The translations under genes and the position numbers were made by a program. Shown here piece after piece: positions 32,874-41,296 of a stretch of DNA of 44,664 nucleotides. The stretch lies in contig JBECKS010000233.1 of the NCBI GenBank assembly GCA_040235395.1, forward strand, positions 1 through 44,664, in the 5' to 3' direction. Source of the stretch: JBECKS01 sp040235395. Its GTDB lineage: Bacteria; Pseudomonadota; Gammaproteobacteria; Pseudomonadales; JBECKS01. The notes under the pieces were generated by a model that ran no database searches, had not been told where the DNA came from, and worked only from the letters and a program-made list of their open reading frames with translations. The first letter of the stretch is position 1, and each line of letters begins with the position of its first letter.

Positions 32874-34325
32874 TTACCGACCTCTCTGTTCAAGTCGACG
32901 CTGGAATTCCCCCATGATTTGCATGTAAAGCTCATCCCCTAGATAGGCATCCTCAACACCATGCTCAATACTGGGATTATCATTCACCTCAATCACATAA
33001 GCCTTACCATCTCTCTCCTTGATATCAACGCCGTATAATCCGTTGCCTACGATCTTGGTTGCCCTTAAAGCAGCTTCTAATACGGGTTTTGGTACTTCAA
33101 ATGTTGGTAAGGTTTCATAACCACCCTCTGAAAAACGTTTTGCACCATGGTTATAAATTTGCCAATGATTTCTTGCCATAAAATATTTACAGGCATAAAT
33201 AGTTCTGCCGTTTAATACCCCAATTCGCCAATCGTATTCCGTAAAACAGAATTCCTGAACAAGTAATAATGAGCTGTCTTTAAACAGTTCCTCTACTTTC
33301 CCAATGAGTTCCTTTTTGTTTTCAACCTTAAAAACGCCTTTGGAAAAAGAGCCTTCAGGCATTTTCAAGATCATCGGATAGGTAAAGATTTCTTCAAGTA
33401 CATTAATGGTTTTTTTACTGCTATCTGATATCACATGCGTCTTTAAACAAGGAACGCCCTGATAGGAAAAGGCATCATGCAGAAAAACCTTGTTACAACA
33501 TCTTAAAATGGATTGCGGATCATCAATCACAACCAAATCATTTTCTTCAGCCAATGTGGCTAACTGATAGGTGTGATGATCTATCGCCGTTGTTTCACGA
33601 ATAAACAAGGCATCAAATGCCGTAATGTTAGGAATCTGTTGTAAAGATAATACTTCTGCATTAATACCAAATTTATTAGCCGCCTTAACAAACCTTGAAA
33701 GTGCATCTTTATCACTGGGAGGAACTTTATCTTCGTGGTCTACGAGAATTGCCATATCCCAGCGGTATTTTTTCTTGCGTGTCTCGACCTTCCAAACAGT
33801 ACTCGTGAATTCACTTAATTTCTCTTTGAAGACTTCACGCTGTCTCTCATCCAATGAAGAAAAAGAATACCGCTCAAGGAATCTAATTTTTCCTTCATTA
33901 TCAATCAACAATCTCAATATGGGCGCAGGATATCTTAGGAAAATCTCTGAAACCTGTTTAGAGTAATTCTTATCTTCACAACTTCCAAAATAAGAAAAAA
34001 TCTCCTTAAAACCTTTCGATACATTTTTTCTTTTTAGGTTTTTATCAAGATTTACAAACTCACCAATCACTTTTCCCTTACGAATCTGATTGATGGTTTT
34101 AACTGAAGGAAGAACAGAATGCTTCCTTGCCTCAGCAAGTAGGGAACAGTAATAACCTTTACTTAAATATCGCCCAGTATCACACAGATTTATTATCCGT
34201 GTTCTTGGTTCATTTTTTTTTGGATATTCACGAAGATAGGATTCAAAGCTGACGATATTCACGTCACCCTCTCCAAGAAAATTCAGGTCTTTTTCACCAT
34301 CAACAACAACTAGGGTCTTGATCAC
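32874..34325 (-). CDS. RimK-type ATP-grasp ligase with RLAN N-terminal domain
   Basis: 483 residues. The first 150 or so (KTLVVVDGEKDLNFL, IINLCDTGRYLSKGYYCSLLAE) match the RLAN domain usually fused to RimK-like ligases. A pre-ATP-grasp domain follows (about 190-275), then the ATP-grasp fold to about 475. Lys321 and glycine loop PEGSFSKGVF bind ATP; Asp434 and the E446-VNDN450 metal cluster bind magnesium. RimK relatives join amino acids, often glutamate, to a carboxylate through an acyl-phosphate. The acceptor here is unknown. It heads the operon ligase-DUF2817-GNAT/C39-DUF155. The 217-bp gap upstream holds hairpin GGGAAA/TTTCCC (34478-34492) but no gene I can support. Confidence 0.85.
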   Translation of the reverse strand: MIKTLVVVDGEKDLNFLGEGDVNIVSFESYLREYPKKNEPRTRIINLCDTGRYLSKGYYCSLLAEARKHSVLPSVKTINQIRKGKVIGEFVNLDKNLKRKNVSKGFKEIFSYFGSCEDKNYSKQVSEIFLRYPAPILRLLIDNEGKIRFLERYSFSSLDERQREVFKEKLSEFTSTVWKVETRKKKYRWDMAILVDHEDKVPPSDKDALSRFVKAANKFGINAEVLSLQQIPNITAFDALFIRETTAIDHHTYQLATLAEENDLVVIDDPQSILRCCNKVFLHDAFSYQGVPCLKTHVISDSSKKTINVLEEIFTYPMILKMPEGSFSKGVFKVENKKELIGKVEELFKDSSLLLVQEFCFTEYDWRIGVLNGRTIYACKYFMARNHWQIYNHGAKRFSEGGYETLPTFEVPKPVLEAALRATKIVGNGLYGVDIKERDGKAYVIEVNDNPSIEHGVEDAYLGDELYMQIMGEFQRRLEQRGR

Positions 34326-34542
34326 AGGTTTGCGAGCTCTAATTAAATAATTAACAATTTATTTCACGGGACATATAGGGCGGGGACTAGCAGAACAGGG
34401 GCATAGGCGCCTGCCGGCTATCTTATTCCAACCATTAGAGCGCACAAGCATTATTTAAAGGTAAGAAGGTACAGATGGGAAAGGATTTCCCCAGAGATAA
34501 AGCCTTTCCTGGTTTCAGTAAGGCCTGAAAAGAGACCAGTAG

Positions 34543-34920
34543 TTAACCGACCAGAACAGTTTCCTCATCATGCAAAAACAGGTTGTTGATATCCTTTCCA
34601 AAAACATCCCTGCACTGGAACTCGCCGATACTAATAACCCGCTCTTCATACTCGCAATCCCTGTACTGGCAGCTGGCATTGTATTCTCGGCGTAGCACCT
34701 CATAAAAATCCTTTATCCTGCTCGAATCCTTACCTTCAACCGAAATAAGCAAACCATCCCCCATGGTTTTTACAATTCTCCATTTATACTTTTCAATAGC
34801 TTTAACTACAAAGGCGTAATAGCTCTCAAGAAAGTCTGCCGTCTGCTCAGAACTGATAGGTTGAGTCTGTTCGTTAAAATCCCTGATATCGACTTTTATT
34901 ATGGTTGAATGTTTTTTCAT
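34543..34920 (-). CDS. Stand-alone short class III nucleotidyl cyclase-like domain
   Basis: 125 residues from ATG 34920; the frame stays open upstream but runs into the divergent gene and shows no domain. The cyclase homology pattern is clear at the start: KVDIRDF with metal Asp11 and WRIVKTMGDGLLISVEG with metal Asp55. VISIGE and DVFGKDIN then match the later strands. The protein stops soon after Asn112, so the usual N-x-x-x-R helix with the catalytic arginine is missing. It could be a truncated relic, a half that needs a partner, or a nucleotide-binding protein without activity. It diverges from the DUF3604 operon. Confidence 0.65.
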   Translation of the reverse strand: MKKHSTIIKVDIRDFNEQTQPISSEQTADFLESYYAFVVKAIEKYKWRIVKTMGDGLLISVEGKDSSRIKDFYEVLRREYNASCQYRDCEYEERVISIGEFQCRDVFGKDINNLFLHDEETVLVG

Positions 34921-34997
34921 ACTTAAGTGAACCTTCCAACTAGCTGTTTTTACATACCTTAATTGAAATTTTTTGCATCCGAAAGCCCTAAATGATG

Positions 34998-35017
34998 GTC
35001 TCAGAATATCCTGAGAC
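34998..35017. promoter_or_regulatory. Inverted repeat between cyclase and DUF3604 genes
   Basis: GTCTCAG and CTGAGAC are exact complements around AATATC. It lies about 80 bp upstream of the cyclase start and 109 bp before the DUF3604 start, just upstream of a weak promoter candidate (CGGACA 35022-35027, TATAGT 35044-35049). Operator function is inferred. Confidence 0.35.
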
Positions 35018-35125
35018 AGCACGGACAAAAAGGCTAGTTTATGTATAGTTAATACCTTGGTAGGCAAATCCTGCACTACCCTGCGTTCAATACTAAAAAT
35101 AATAAGACCAAAGGAGATCCCATAT

Positions 35126-37390
35126 ATGAAACGGATTGCAAAGCTTCTTTTCGCTGGAATACTCACCCTTTCTCTTGCTCTACTCGTGATTGGCATATTG
35201 GGCGCTAATGGTTTTCTTGGTACTCATCGAAATGCCGGGGAAATCAGTGGCACAAGCCCACGACCCGAACCTGAGGTGCTAGCTGTTATTGAAAGCAGGC
35301 AGCAAGCTGCCAACACACTGCAAATCGCAGACGCTAAACAAATTCTTTTTGGTGACTTTCATGTTCATACCACCTTCTCCCCCGATGCCATGGGAATGAG
35401 TCTGCCTCTGGTAGATGGTGAAGGTGCTCATCCACCTGCTGATGCCTGCGACTATGCCCGTTACTGTTCAGCATTGGATTTCTGGTCCATCAACGACCAC
35501 GCCGAAGGCATGACTACCGAACACTGGCAGGAAACCAAAGATTCCATCCGTCAATGTAATGCAATCTCAGAGGCGAATGGCACACCCGATACCATTGCAT
35601 TTCTTGGTTATGAGTGGAGCCAGATGAATCAGTTTGAAAAAGAGAAACACTACGGACACAAGAATGTCATTTACAAAGGGCTTTCAGAAGATGAAGTACC
35701 GCCGCGAGTCATCTCTGCCATTTCACCTGTTGTCCAGGTTATTCAGGAAAGTACGAGCGGCGCCTTTACACGCCTCATGCTTTCTATTGGCTCAAGTTTC
35801 ATGAGTTCAGATTACCGCGACCTTAATCGTTACAACCACGAATTGAGCTCCATTCCTTACTGTGAGGAAGGCGTAAACACAAAAGATTTACCCTTAAATT
35901 GCAGGGAAGGCGTTTATACACCTGAAGAACTTTTCAGAAAGCTTGATGAAGGTGGTTATGAATCCATTGTCATTCCCCACGGAAATACCTGGGGACTTTA
36001 TACGCCGCCACATGCAAGTTGGGATAAACAACTCGTTGGTAACATGCAAAACGAAAAATATCAGTTCCTGGTAGAAGTTTTTTCTGGTCATGGAAATTCC
36101 GAAGAATATAAAAGCTGGCGACCGTTTACACTTGATGAAAATGGAAATAAATATTGCCCCGAAGAAACGGCTGAGTATCTCCCTCTGTGCAGACAGGCTG
36201 GCCGTATCATTAAAAGAAACTGTCTGGCAGCAGGCCTGGACGAAAAAGAGTGTTCTGAGCGCGAAGTCCTTGCTCAACAACATGTTATGAATGGTGATTA
36301 TCTCGAGGGCTCATTACCGGGTGTTCGCTTTGAAGAATGGCTTGATGCAGAACAATGCCGTGACTGCTGGGCACCCTCTTACTCCTATCGACCCATGGTC
36401 TCTTCTCAATATGCGCTCGCTATTGGCAACTTTGACGAAGACCCTCAAAACCCACGACGTTTCCGTTTTGGTTTTATCGCTTCAAGTGATAACCATAAGG
36501 CTCGGCCTGGAACAGGCTTTAAAGAAATAGACCGTCGCGAAAATACGGAAACCATAGGTAATAAAACTGATCTTGTTGAGCGATGGCGCTACTTTAATCA
36601 AGAACCCCCAATTTCAAGTGAATTGATTAAATTTGATGGGGAATCTGTTGCAAGTTCATCTTTCCAACACGCTGAACGTGCTGCGCCCTTCCTGATGACG
36701 GGAGGACTCGTCGCAGTACACGCTCAGGATAAAAGCAGAAACAGCATCTGGGATGCGCTCCAGAAAAAAGAAGTTTATGGCACAAGTGGAGATCGTATTC
36801 TCCTTTGGTTTGATTTGCTGAATCCAGACGCTCAAGGGAAAATCGCACCCATGGGCTCAGAAGTTACGATGAATACCAACCCGAAATTCAGGGTGAAGGC
36901 TGTAGGTGCCTTTAAACAGAAAGAAGGTTGCCCTGAGTATGCTAGCGATGCACTTTCTTCTGACAGACTCGATGCACTTTGTCGAGGAGAATGCTACAAC
37001 CCGAGCGATGAAAGAAAGCTGATTACCCGAATCGAAGTGATACGAATCAAACCACAAATGAGTCAAGAAGAATCCGTAGATCAACTGATTGAAGACAATT
37101 GGCTCGTACATGAATGCACACCTAATGCCGATGGCTGTGTTTTTGAATTTGAAGATAGCGAGTTCGCTAATTCAGGAAGAGAGACTGTTTATTATGTTCG
37201 CGCAATTGAAGAGCCTAGCAACATGATTAATGGCAAGCACCTAAGAACAAGCTTTGATGACAATGGCATGGCGGTATCAGTAGAGCCCTGTTATGGCGAC
37301 AGCTTCAAAACAGATTATCAGGACGACTGTCTTGCGCCTTCAGAAGAAAGAGCCTGGTCATCCCCCATCTTTATTGACTATGAAGGCTAG
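35126..37390 (+). CDS. DUF3604 protein, PHP-like metallohydrolase, exported
   Basis: 754 residues. The N-terminus has KR followed by a membrane/signal helix (LLFAGILTLSLALLVIGILG). The catalytic region resembles PHP phosphoesterases: GDFHVHTTFSPDA with His79 and His81, SINDHAEG with Asp124-His125, VIPHGNTWG, and SSDNHKARPGTGF near residue 450. Many cysteines (about 20) suggest disulfides in the periplasm. Function of DUF3604 is unknown. Start ATG 35126 has AAGGAG nine bases upstream; the frame extends 23 codons further but without a start signal. It leads an operon with a PpiC-type protein and HupE/UreJ, an order I recall as recurrent in marine proteobacteria. Confidence 0.85.
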   Translation: MKRIAKLLFAGILTLSLALLVIGILGANGFLGTHRNAGEISGTSPRPEPEVLAVIESRQQAANTLQIADAKQILFGDFHVHTTFSPDAMGMSLPLVDGEGAHPPADACDYARYCSALDFWSINDHAEGMTTEHWQETKDSIRQCNAISEANGTPDTIAFLGYEWSQMNQFEKEKHYGHKNVIYKGLSEDEVPPRVISAISPVVQVIQESTSGAFTRLMLSIGSSFMSSDYRDLNRYNHELSSIPYCEEGVNTKDLPLNCREGVYTPEELFRKLDEGGYESIVIPHGNTWGLYTPPHASWDKQLVGNMQNEKYQFLVEVFSGHGNSEEYKSWRPFTLDENGNKYCPEETAEYLPLCRQAGRIIKRNCLAAGLDEKECSEREVLAQQHVMNGDYLEGSLPGVRFEEWLDAEQCRDCWAPSYSYRPMVSSQYALAIGNFDEDPQNPRRFRFGFIASSDNHKARPGTGFKEIDRRENTETIGNKTDLVERWRYFNQEPPISSELIKFDGESVASSSFQHAERAAPFLMTGGLVAVHAQDKSRNSIWDALQKKEVYGTSGDRILLWFDLLNPDAQGKIAPMGSEVTMNTNPKFRVKAVGAFKQKEGCPEYASDALSSDRLDALCRGECYNPSDERKLITRIEVIRIKPQMSQEESVDQLIEDNWLVHECTPNADGCVFEFEDSEFANSGRETVYYVRAIEEPSNMINGKHLRTSFDDNGMAVSVEPCYGDSFKTDYQDDCLAPSEERAWSSPIFIDYEG

Positions 37391-37445
37391 ATAAAAGAAT
37401 GTGATAGCAATAAACAAACTGCTATACCACGATATATCCTGAAAC

Positions 37446-38309
37446 ATGAGAGCCAAGATTTTTTTATTCATTGCCTGTATTGCAGGCGTGATACTCGCAT
37501 CAATTGACCTGTTTGAAGTAAAGACACCGTTAATGCTTCAGGGAAGTAGTGTTGCCCGAGTAAATGATGTTGATATTCCAAAAGACCAGTACCTAAACAT
37601 TCTTAAAAACATGAGTGAAGCTAGAGGCCGTCCACTAAGTGAAAAGGAGGCAGCCTTCATCCTTGAGGAACTGATTGATGAAGAACTCATGATACAGCGA
37701 GGTTATGAACTCGGCTTATTGCAATTAAATAGCGTCATCAGAAACAACATGAAAACAGCGCTGATGGAGTCTGTGATTGCTGAAAATGCCCAAGCAGAAC
37801 CCGATGCAAAAACACTGGCAGAATTTTACAAGAACAACAGCGACTATTTCACAGGAAGCCCAAGGCTCCGCATTGCTTATACATATTTTTCAGAAGAAAA
37901 AAACGCTAAAGAAGCCGTAGACTTTCTCAAGTCTGGAAAAACATTTGAAACTATTAAAGAGAAAACAGCTGGCAAAAACATCATTGACGTTCCCAACGCC
38001 TTGCTCAATGTGAAGGAAATGCGAAAATATCTTGGCCCGGGGCTTAGTGAACAGATTTTCATACAATCAACTAATCAGGAACATTTCCTTATTCACTATC
38101 AAGAGCGCTGGCACCTTATTCAAGTCATCGAAAAACAAAATGGGAGCACGCCAGAATTTTCTGAAATTAAAAGCCTGGTGCTGAACGAATACCGTCGACA
38201 GCAGAATGAAAAGGCTATCGAAAACTACCTTCAATCCTTAAGAAAGCGTGCCAGAATCGAGCAAATCGACATCAAGGCTATAAATGAGCTAAACAGGCAA
38301 GTTAATTAA
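37446..38309 (+). CDS. Membrane-anchored PpiC/SurA-type peptidyl-prolyl isomerase
   Basis: 287 residues: an N-terminal signal-anchor (IFLFIACIAGVILASIDLF), then a SurA-like helical N domain (ARVNDVDIPKDQYLNIL, EELIDEELMIQRGYELGLL), then a degenerate parvulin domain (about 135-235). A C-terminal helix runs FSEIKSLVLNEYRRQQNEKAIENYLQSLRKRARIE. It is probably a periplasmic chaperone for the Cys-rich DUF3604 protein or the HupE partner. Catalytic residues of active parvulins are not obvious, so chaperone activity is likelier than isomerase activity. It lies 55 bp after DUF3604 and 5 bp before hupE. Confidence 0.82.
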   Translation: MRAKIFLFIACIAGVILASIDLFEVKTPLMLQGSSVARVNDVDIPKDQYLNILKNMSEARGRPLSEKEAAFILEELIDEELMIQRGYELGLLQLNSVIRNNMKTALMESVIAENAQAEPDAKTLAEFYKNNSDYFTGSPRLRIAYTYFSEEKNAKEAVDFLKSGKTFETIKEKTAGKNIIDVPNALLNVKEMRKYLGPGLSEQIFIQSTNQEHFLIHYQERWHLIQVIEKQNGSTPEFSEIKSLVLNEYRRQQNEKAIENYLQSLRKRARIEQIDIKAINELNRQVN

Positions 38310-38314
38310 ACTTA

Positions 38315-39574
38315 ATGAAAAAAGCGTTTTCTTTTGTAATTTTCCTGATTTTATTAAGCTTCAATCACGAGGTTCATGCCCACTCGAGAAGCGAATCCTA
38401 TTCAAAATGGCAGGAAATTGACTTACATACCGTTGAGCTACGTTACACATTAAAACTTGCTGATCTTGCAAAAATGGATTCCAGCTTTAAAACACAGCTT
38501 CCCGGCTGGCAAGAACGTGTCACACAACATGTAGATCAAAATGTTGAGCTCTGGGGAAGTGGAGAACCCTGTCAATCTAGTTCTGCCATGGGTTTTGAAA
38601 CGCAATCAAATTATTTACAACTTACAAAATCATTTTACTGCAATAACACTAATAATCTTGAAATAAGAAACAGCGCCATCTTTAACATAGACTCTCGCCA
38701 TATTCATATCGCTCGCTTCACCTTTATAAACGGTAGCCTCGTGGAAAATGTTTTTCTAGCTGGCAACAGGGTCTGGTCTCCCTCTCAAGTGTCGACCTCT
38801 TCGTCTTCCAAGAAGGATTTATTCCGCTTTTTTGTGATTGGCGCTGAACATATTGTGACTGGATGGGATCATCTAAGCTTTCTAGCAGCCATTCTACTAC
38901 TTGTTGTTATAAGTAAAGCTTCAATAAAAACACTCTTTGTTCTAGTTAGCGGCTTTACGCTTGGACATAGCATATCCCTTATTCTGACGGCATTAGGTTT
39001 TTTTATCCCCGACAGATTGAGTGTCGAAGCATTGATTGCATTTTCAATTATTCTGATTGCCATGGAATGCATTGCATACAAAACCCATAGCCAGTTTCAA
39101 TTTGGCCTTCTTTTTTCAACGGTCCTCTTATTCTATCTATTAGCTAGTCTCTTTCTTTTTACTTCAACACTTACAACAAGAAGTGTGACTGGTCTCATTA
39201 TTTTTGTTTTCTGCTACTTTCTTCTAAGCTCAAAAACAGATTTTGAAAATAACCATAAGCTTCATACCCAGATTTTTATTACCTTGATTTTCGGGTTTAT
39301 TCACGGATTTGGATTTGCAGGAAGTCTTCAGGAAATTGGTTTACCACAAGAAAAATTATTAAGTGCGTTAATAGGATTTAACCTGGGTGTTGAAGCTGGC
39401 CAATTACTCATTCTTCTTCATGTGTTTCTTGTTTTCTACCTTCTCAGCTTACTGAGCAAAGAAATATACCTTCACTCAAGAATGATGCGCATAAGAGAAG
39501 TCTGTATCGAACTCCTTTGCGGGGGGCTTTGTGGCTTGGGCGTATTCTGGTTTATTGAGCGTAGTATCATTTGA
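38315..39574 (+). CDS. HupE/UreJ-type membrane protein
   Basis: 419 residues. A signal peptide (to about residue 22, EVHAHS) is followed by a periplasmic region of about 145 residues, then seven or so membrane helices. The HupE/UreJ signature is GAEHIVTGWDHLSFLAAILLL at the first helix, with SGFTLGHSISLIL and FGFIHGFGFAGSL later. These His/Asp-rich helices suggest metal transport; HupE of Rhizobium is linked to nickel, though the long form with a periplasmic domain is not characterised. The last gene of the DUF3604-PpiC-HupE operon, it starts 5 bp after the chaperone gene. Confidence 0.85.
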   Translation: MKKAFSFVIFLILLSFNHEVHAHSRSESYSKWQEIDLHTVELRYTLKLADLAKMDSSFKTQLPGWQERVTQHVDQNVELWGSGEPCQSSSAMGFETQSNYLQLTKSFYCNNTNNLEIRNSAIFNIDSRHIHIARFTFINGSLVENVFLAGNRVWSPSQVSTSSSSKKDLFRFFVIGAEHIVTGWDHLSFLAAILLLVVISKASIKTLFVLVSGFTLGHSISLILTALGFFIPDRLSVEALIAFSIILIAMECIAYKTHSQFQFGLLFSTVLLFYLLASLFLFTSTLTTRSVTGLIIFVFCYFLLSSKTDFENNHKLHTQIFITLIFGFIHGFGFAGSLQEIGLPQEKLLSALIGFNLGVEAGQLLILLHVFLVFYLLSLLSKEIYLHSRMMRIREVCIELLCGGLCGLGVFWFIERSII

Positions 39575-39636
39575 CCAAACATCCATTTTAACGATAAAGT
39601 TTTGATAATACTTAACTGAAAATCATCGGAATTTTT

Positions 39637-39921
39637 ATGACTGAGCAAGTGCACACAAAATTAAAAGGCCTGATTGAACAGCTGGAAAATGAACTTAATG
39701 TGGTGAATGACCCAGAACATCAGGCAACAATTGAGGCTATTAAAGCAAACCTTCAGAACTTAAAGGAACAAACAGCAGGAGATACTTCGCTTTCTGCCAT
39801 CGCTACAGAAAAGGAAAACTCACCATTTCTGGAAGCCTCTATCAATTTTGAAGAGTCTCACCCAAAAATTGCCACCGTGCTTAATGATATTGCCTACTTG
39901 CTAAACAATATTGGTATTTAG
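39637..39921 (+). CDS. DUF4404 family small protein
   Basis: 94 residues, mostly helical: VHTKLKGLIEQLENELNVV, ATIEAIKANLQNLKEQ, and a C-terminal FEESHPKIATVLNDIAYLLNNIGI. The last part is the conserved block of DUF4404 proteins found in Pseudomonas and relatives. Function is unknown; a coiled-coil or dimeric cytosolic protein is likely. It lies 62 bp downstream of hupE and overlaps the convergent universal stress gene by 4 bases at the stop codons. Confidence 0.75.
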   Translation: MTEQVHTKLKGLIEQLENELNVVNDPEHQATIEAIKANLQNLKEQTAGDTSLSAIATEKENSPFLEASINFEESHPKIATVLNDIAYLLNNIGI

Positions 39922-40358
39922 TCACCCATTTGAACAGCGAGCACATCACAAGGCGCACCGTGCAAAACACCATTTGAGGTAGAGCCCAAAGCAGACCGAA
40001 TAACTCCCTTGCCATGAGTTCCCATAACAATTAAGTCAAAATTGTTTTCCTCAGCCAAGGCCTTGATTTCTGAGGATGCCTTTCCTAGCAAAAGATGTGC
40101 ATGATCTGTCTGAATACCAAGCTTATCAGCAATAGCATTCAATCCGCGTTCCGCGTTTTCCATGAGCTCATCTTGTAAACCGGTAATAGGAATGGAGTAA
40201 CCTCCAATTGGCACAAAGGAATACATGAGCTCAATAGGTACCACCGCTGTGCAGATGTGAACATCAACCCCTAAGGAAAGGTATTCCTTAACAATACTAT
40301 CCAGCTTCTCTGAGGGTTCACTTAAATCATAAGCGACCAGAATTTTTTTATGGCTCAT
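39918..40358 (-). CDS. Universal stress protein (UspA family, ATP-binding type)
   Basis: 146-residue single Usp domain. It starts KKILVAYDLSEPSEKL and has VMGTHGKGVIRSALGSTSNGVL in segments at 111-132, matching the ATP-binding motif G-x2-G-x(8-9)-G-S/T, then CDVLAV at the C-terminus. Usp proteins help survival under starvation or low oxygen. An FNR-like box lies about 97 bp upstream (40449-40462), at the 3' end of the preceding gene. In Pseudomonas several Usp genes are Anr-controlled, which supports an anaerobic-stress role. Confidence 0.92.
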   Translation of the reverse strand: MSHKKILVAYDLSEPSEKLDSIVKEYLSLGVDVHICTAVVPIELMYSFVPIGGYSIPITGLQDELMENAERGLNAIADKLGIQTDHAHLLLGKASSEIKALAEENNFDLIVMGTHGKGVIRSALGSTSNGVLHGAPCDVLAVQMGD

Positions 40359-40448
40359 AAACAGGCTCCGTTCTACTATCTTTTAAGATGACTTTGAGGA
40401 AAGTCTATCAATTTCTAACAAACCAAACATCACAATCTATCAATACTC

Positions 40449-40462
40449 TTGATTTCAATCAG
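40449..40462. promoter_or_regulatory. FNR/Anr-like box upstream of the Usp gene
   Basis: TTGATTTCAATCAG matches TTGAT-N4-ATCAA at nine of ten fixed positions. It overlaps the last codons of the membrane-protein gene at 40455 and is centred about 97 bp before the Usp start. I see no strong -10 at the ideal spacing. Confidence 0.5.
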
Positions 40463-41132
40463 TCTCTTCAATTTGCAACTTCTTTTTCGCAAATTTGTTA
40501 TTAAATAAATCAGGATTATCTTGCGCGAAATGCTCAAACCATCTCGTTGCTATTGAGCGGTATCCAAAGCGCATGTAGGCATACCCGAACAGAGACATGA
40601 AGGTTGCTCCTGCACAAACAACTATCATATCCCACATGGTATCCACCAGCCCTGATTTCTGCATATTCAAACCAAATAGCTGATCCATTGTGAATTCGAA
40701 TATCTCCCACAGTGTTCCCATCATGATGGAAAAGGAAAAAGACATTAGGGAAACAAATAAGGGCGATAAACGAAGATAGGCTTTTGGGTCTTCATTGAGA
40801 ACCCACACCGATAAGAAGCCAAAAACAGAAAAAAGCACGCCCGAACTACTGTGCAGCAATAAGTCCCACCACCAGAAACGTTCGTAATAATCTCCCAATT
40901 CACCTAAATAAAGCGATGCATAAATAATGGCTATCACTAGCAACTCTATTTCTGCAGGAATTAAAAATCGTTGGCGCGTTCCCAGCCTAAGCGGAATCAA
41001 GGTCACAGTAATAATCAAGGCAATCATGACAATACTGAGCCAATCGAGACGATAAATGGAAATAGCCAAACCGATGAACAGGTTTATCTGTATCATCAGT
41101 TTCAAGATTACGTAGATTGTTGTTTCTTTCAT
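40455..41132 (-). CDS. YjdF/DUF2238-like polytopic membrane protein
   Basis: 225 residues with about six membrane helices. Family-type segments are WWWDLLLHSSSGVLFSVFGF (Asp and His in the third or fourth helix), MMGTLWEIFEFTMDQLFGLNMQKSGLVDTMWDMIV, and CAGATFMSLFGYAYM. The acidic and His residues inside helices hint at metal or redox function, but the role of YjdF is unknown. I prefer ATG 41132, with TGGA six to eight bases upstream, over ATG 41138. A perfect FNR box at 41188-41201 is placed about 44 bp before a plausible start of transcription, so oxygen control is likely. Confidence 0.72.
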   Translation of the reverse strand: MKETTIYVILKLMIQINLFIGLAISIYRLDWLSIVMIALIITVTLIPLRLGTRQRFLIPAEIELLVIAIIYASLYLGELGDYYERFWWWDLLLHSSSGVLFSVFGFLSVWVLNEDPKAYLRLSPLFVSLMSFSFSIMMGTLWEIFEFTMDQLFGLNMQKSGLVDTMWDMIVVCAGATFMSLFGYAYMRFGYRSIATRWFEHFAQDNPDLFNNKFAKKKLQIEETD

Positions 41133-41187
41133 GACCATTCCAGTCGTATCCTGCTACTAATATCCAACCCGCTATGTAAAATGCTCG

Positions 41188-41201
41188 TTGATACATATCA
41201 A
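41188..41201. promoter_or_regulatory. Perfect FNR/Anr binding site in a divergent promoter
   Basis: TTGATACATATCAA matches TTGAT-N4-ATCAA at all ten fixed positions, within a longer palindrome CGTTGATA/TATCAACG (41186-41203). For the leftward gene a -10 TATTAG (41162-41157) puts the box near -44, close to a class II activator position. For the rightward gene TAAAAT (41234-41239) would put it near -51. Confidence 0.75.
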
Positions 41202-41296
41202 CGCTTTAAGAAGCACAAGGCAACAGAAACAGGTAAAATCAAAGCCCTTGTGCGATGATAGCCAATATTCACATTTTTTGAAGGGCGTAATTACTG

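Noticed and set aside
29850..34325. Reading the four-gene operon as a bacteriocin maturation and export cluster
   Set aside because: The C39 domain has no ABC transporter partner and no precursor peptide with a GG leader is visible nearby.
34515..34703. 62-codon minus-strand ORF overlapping the cyclase gene end
   Set aside because: Out-of-frame shadow; no cyclase-like continuation, so it does not indicate a frameshift.
34921..35196. N-terminal extension of the cyclase-like frame up to 35196
   Set aside because: It crosses the DUF3604 promoter and coding start and shows no domain; ATG 34920 begins the homologous part.
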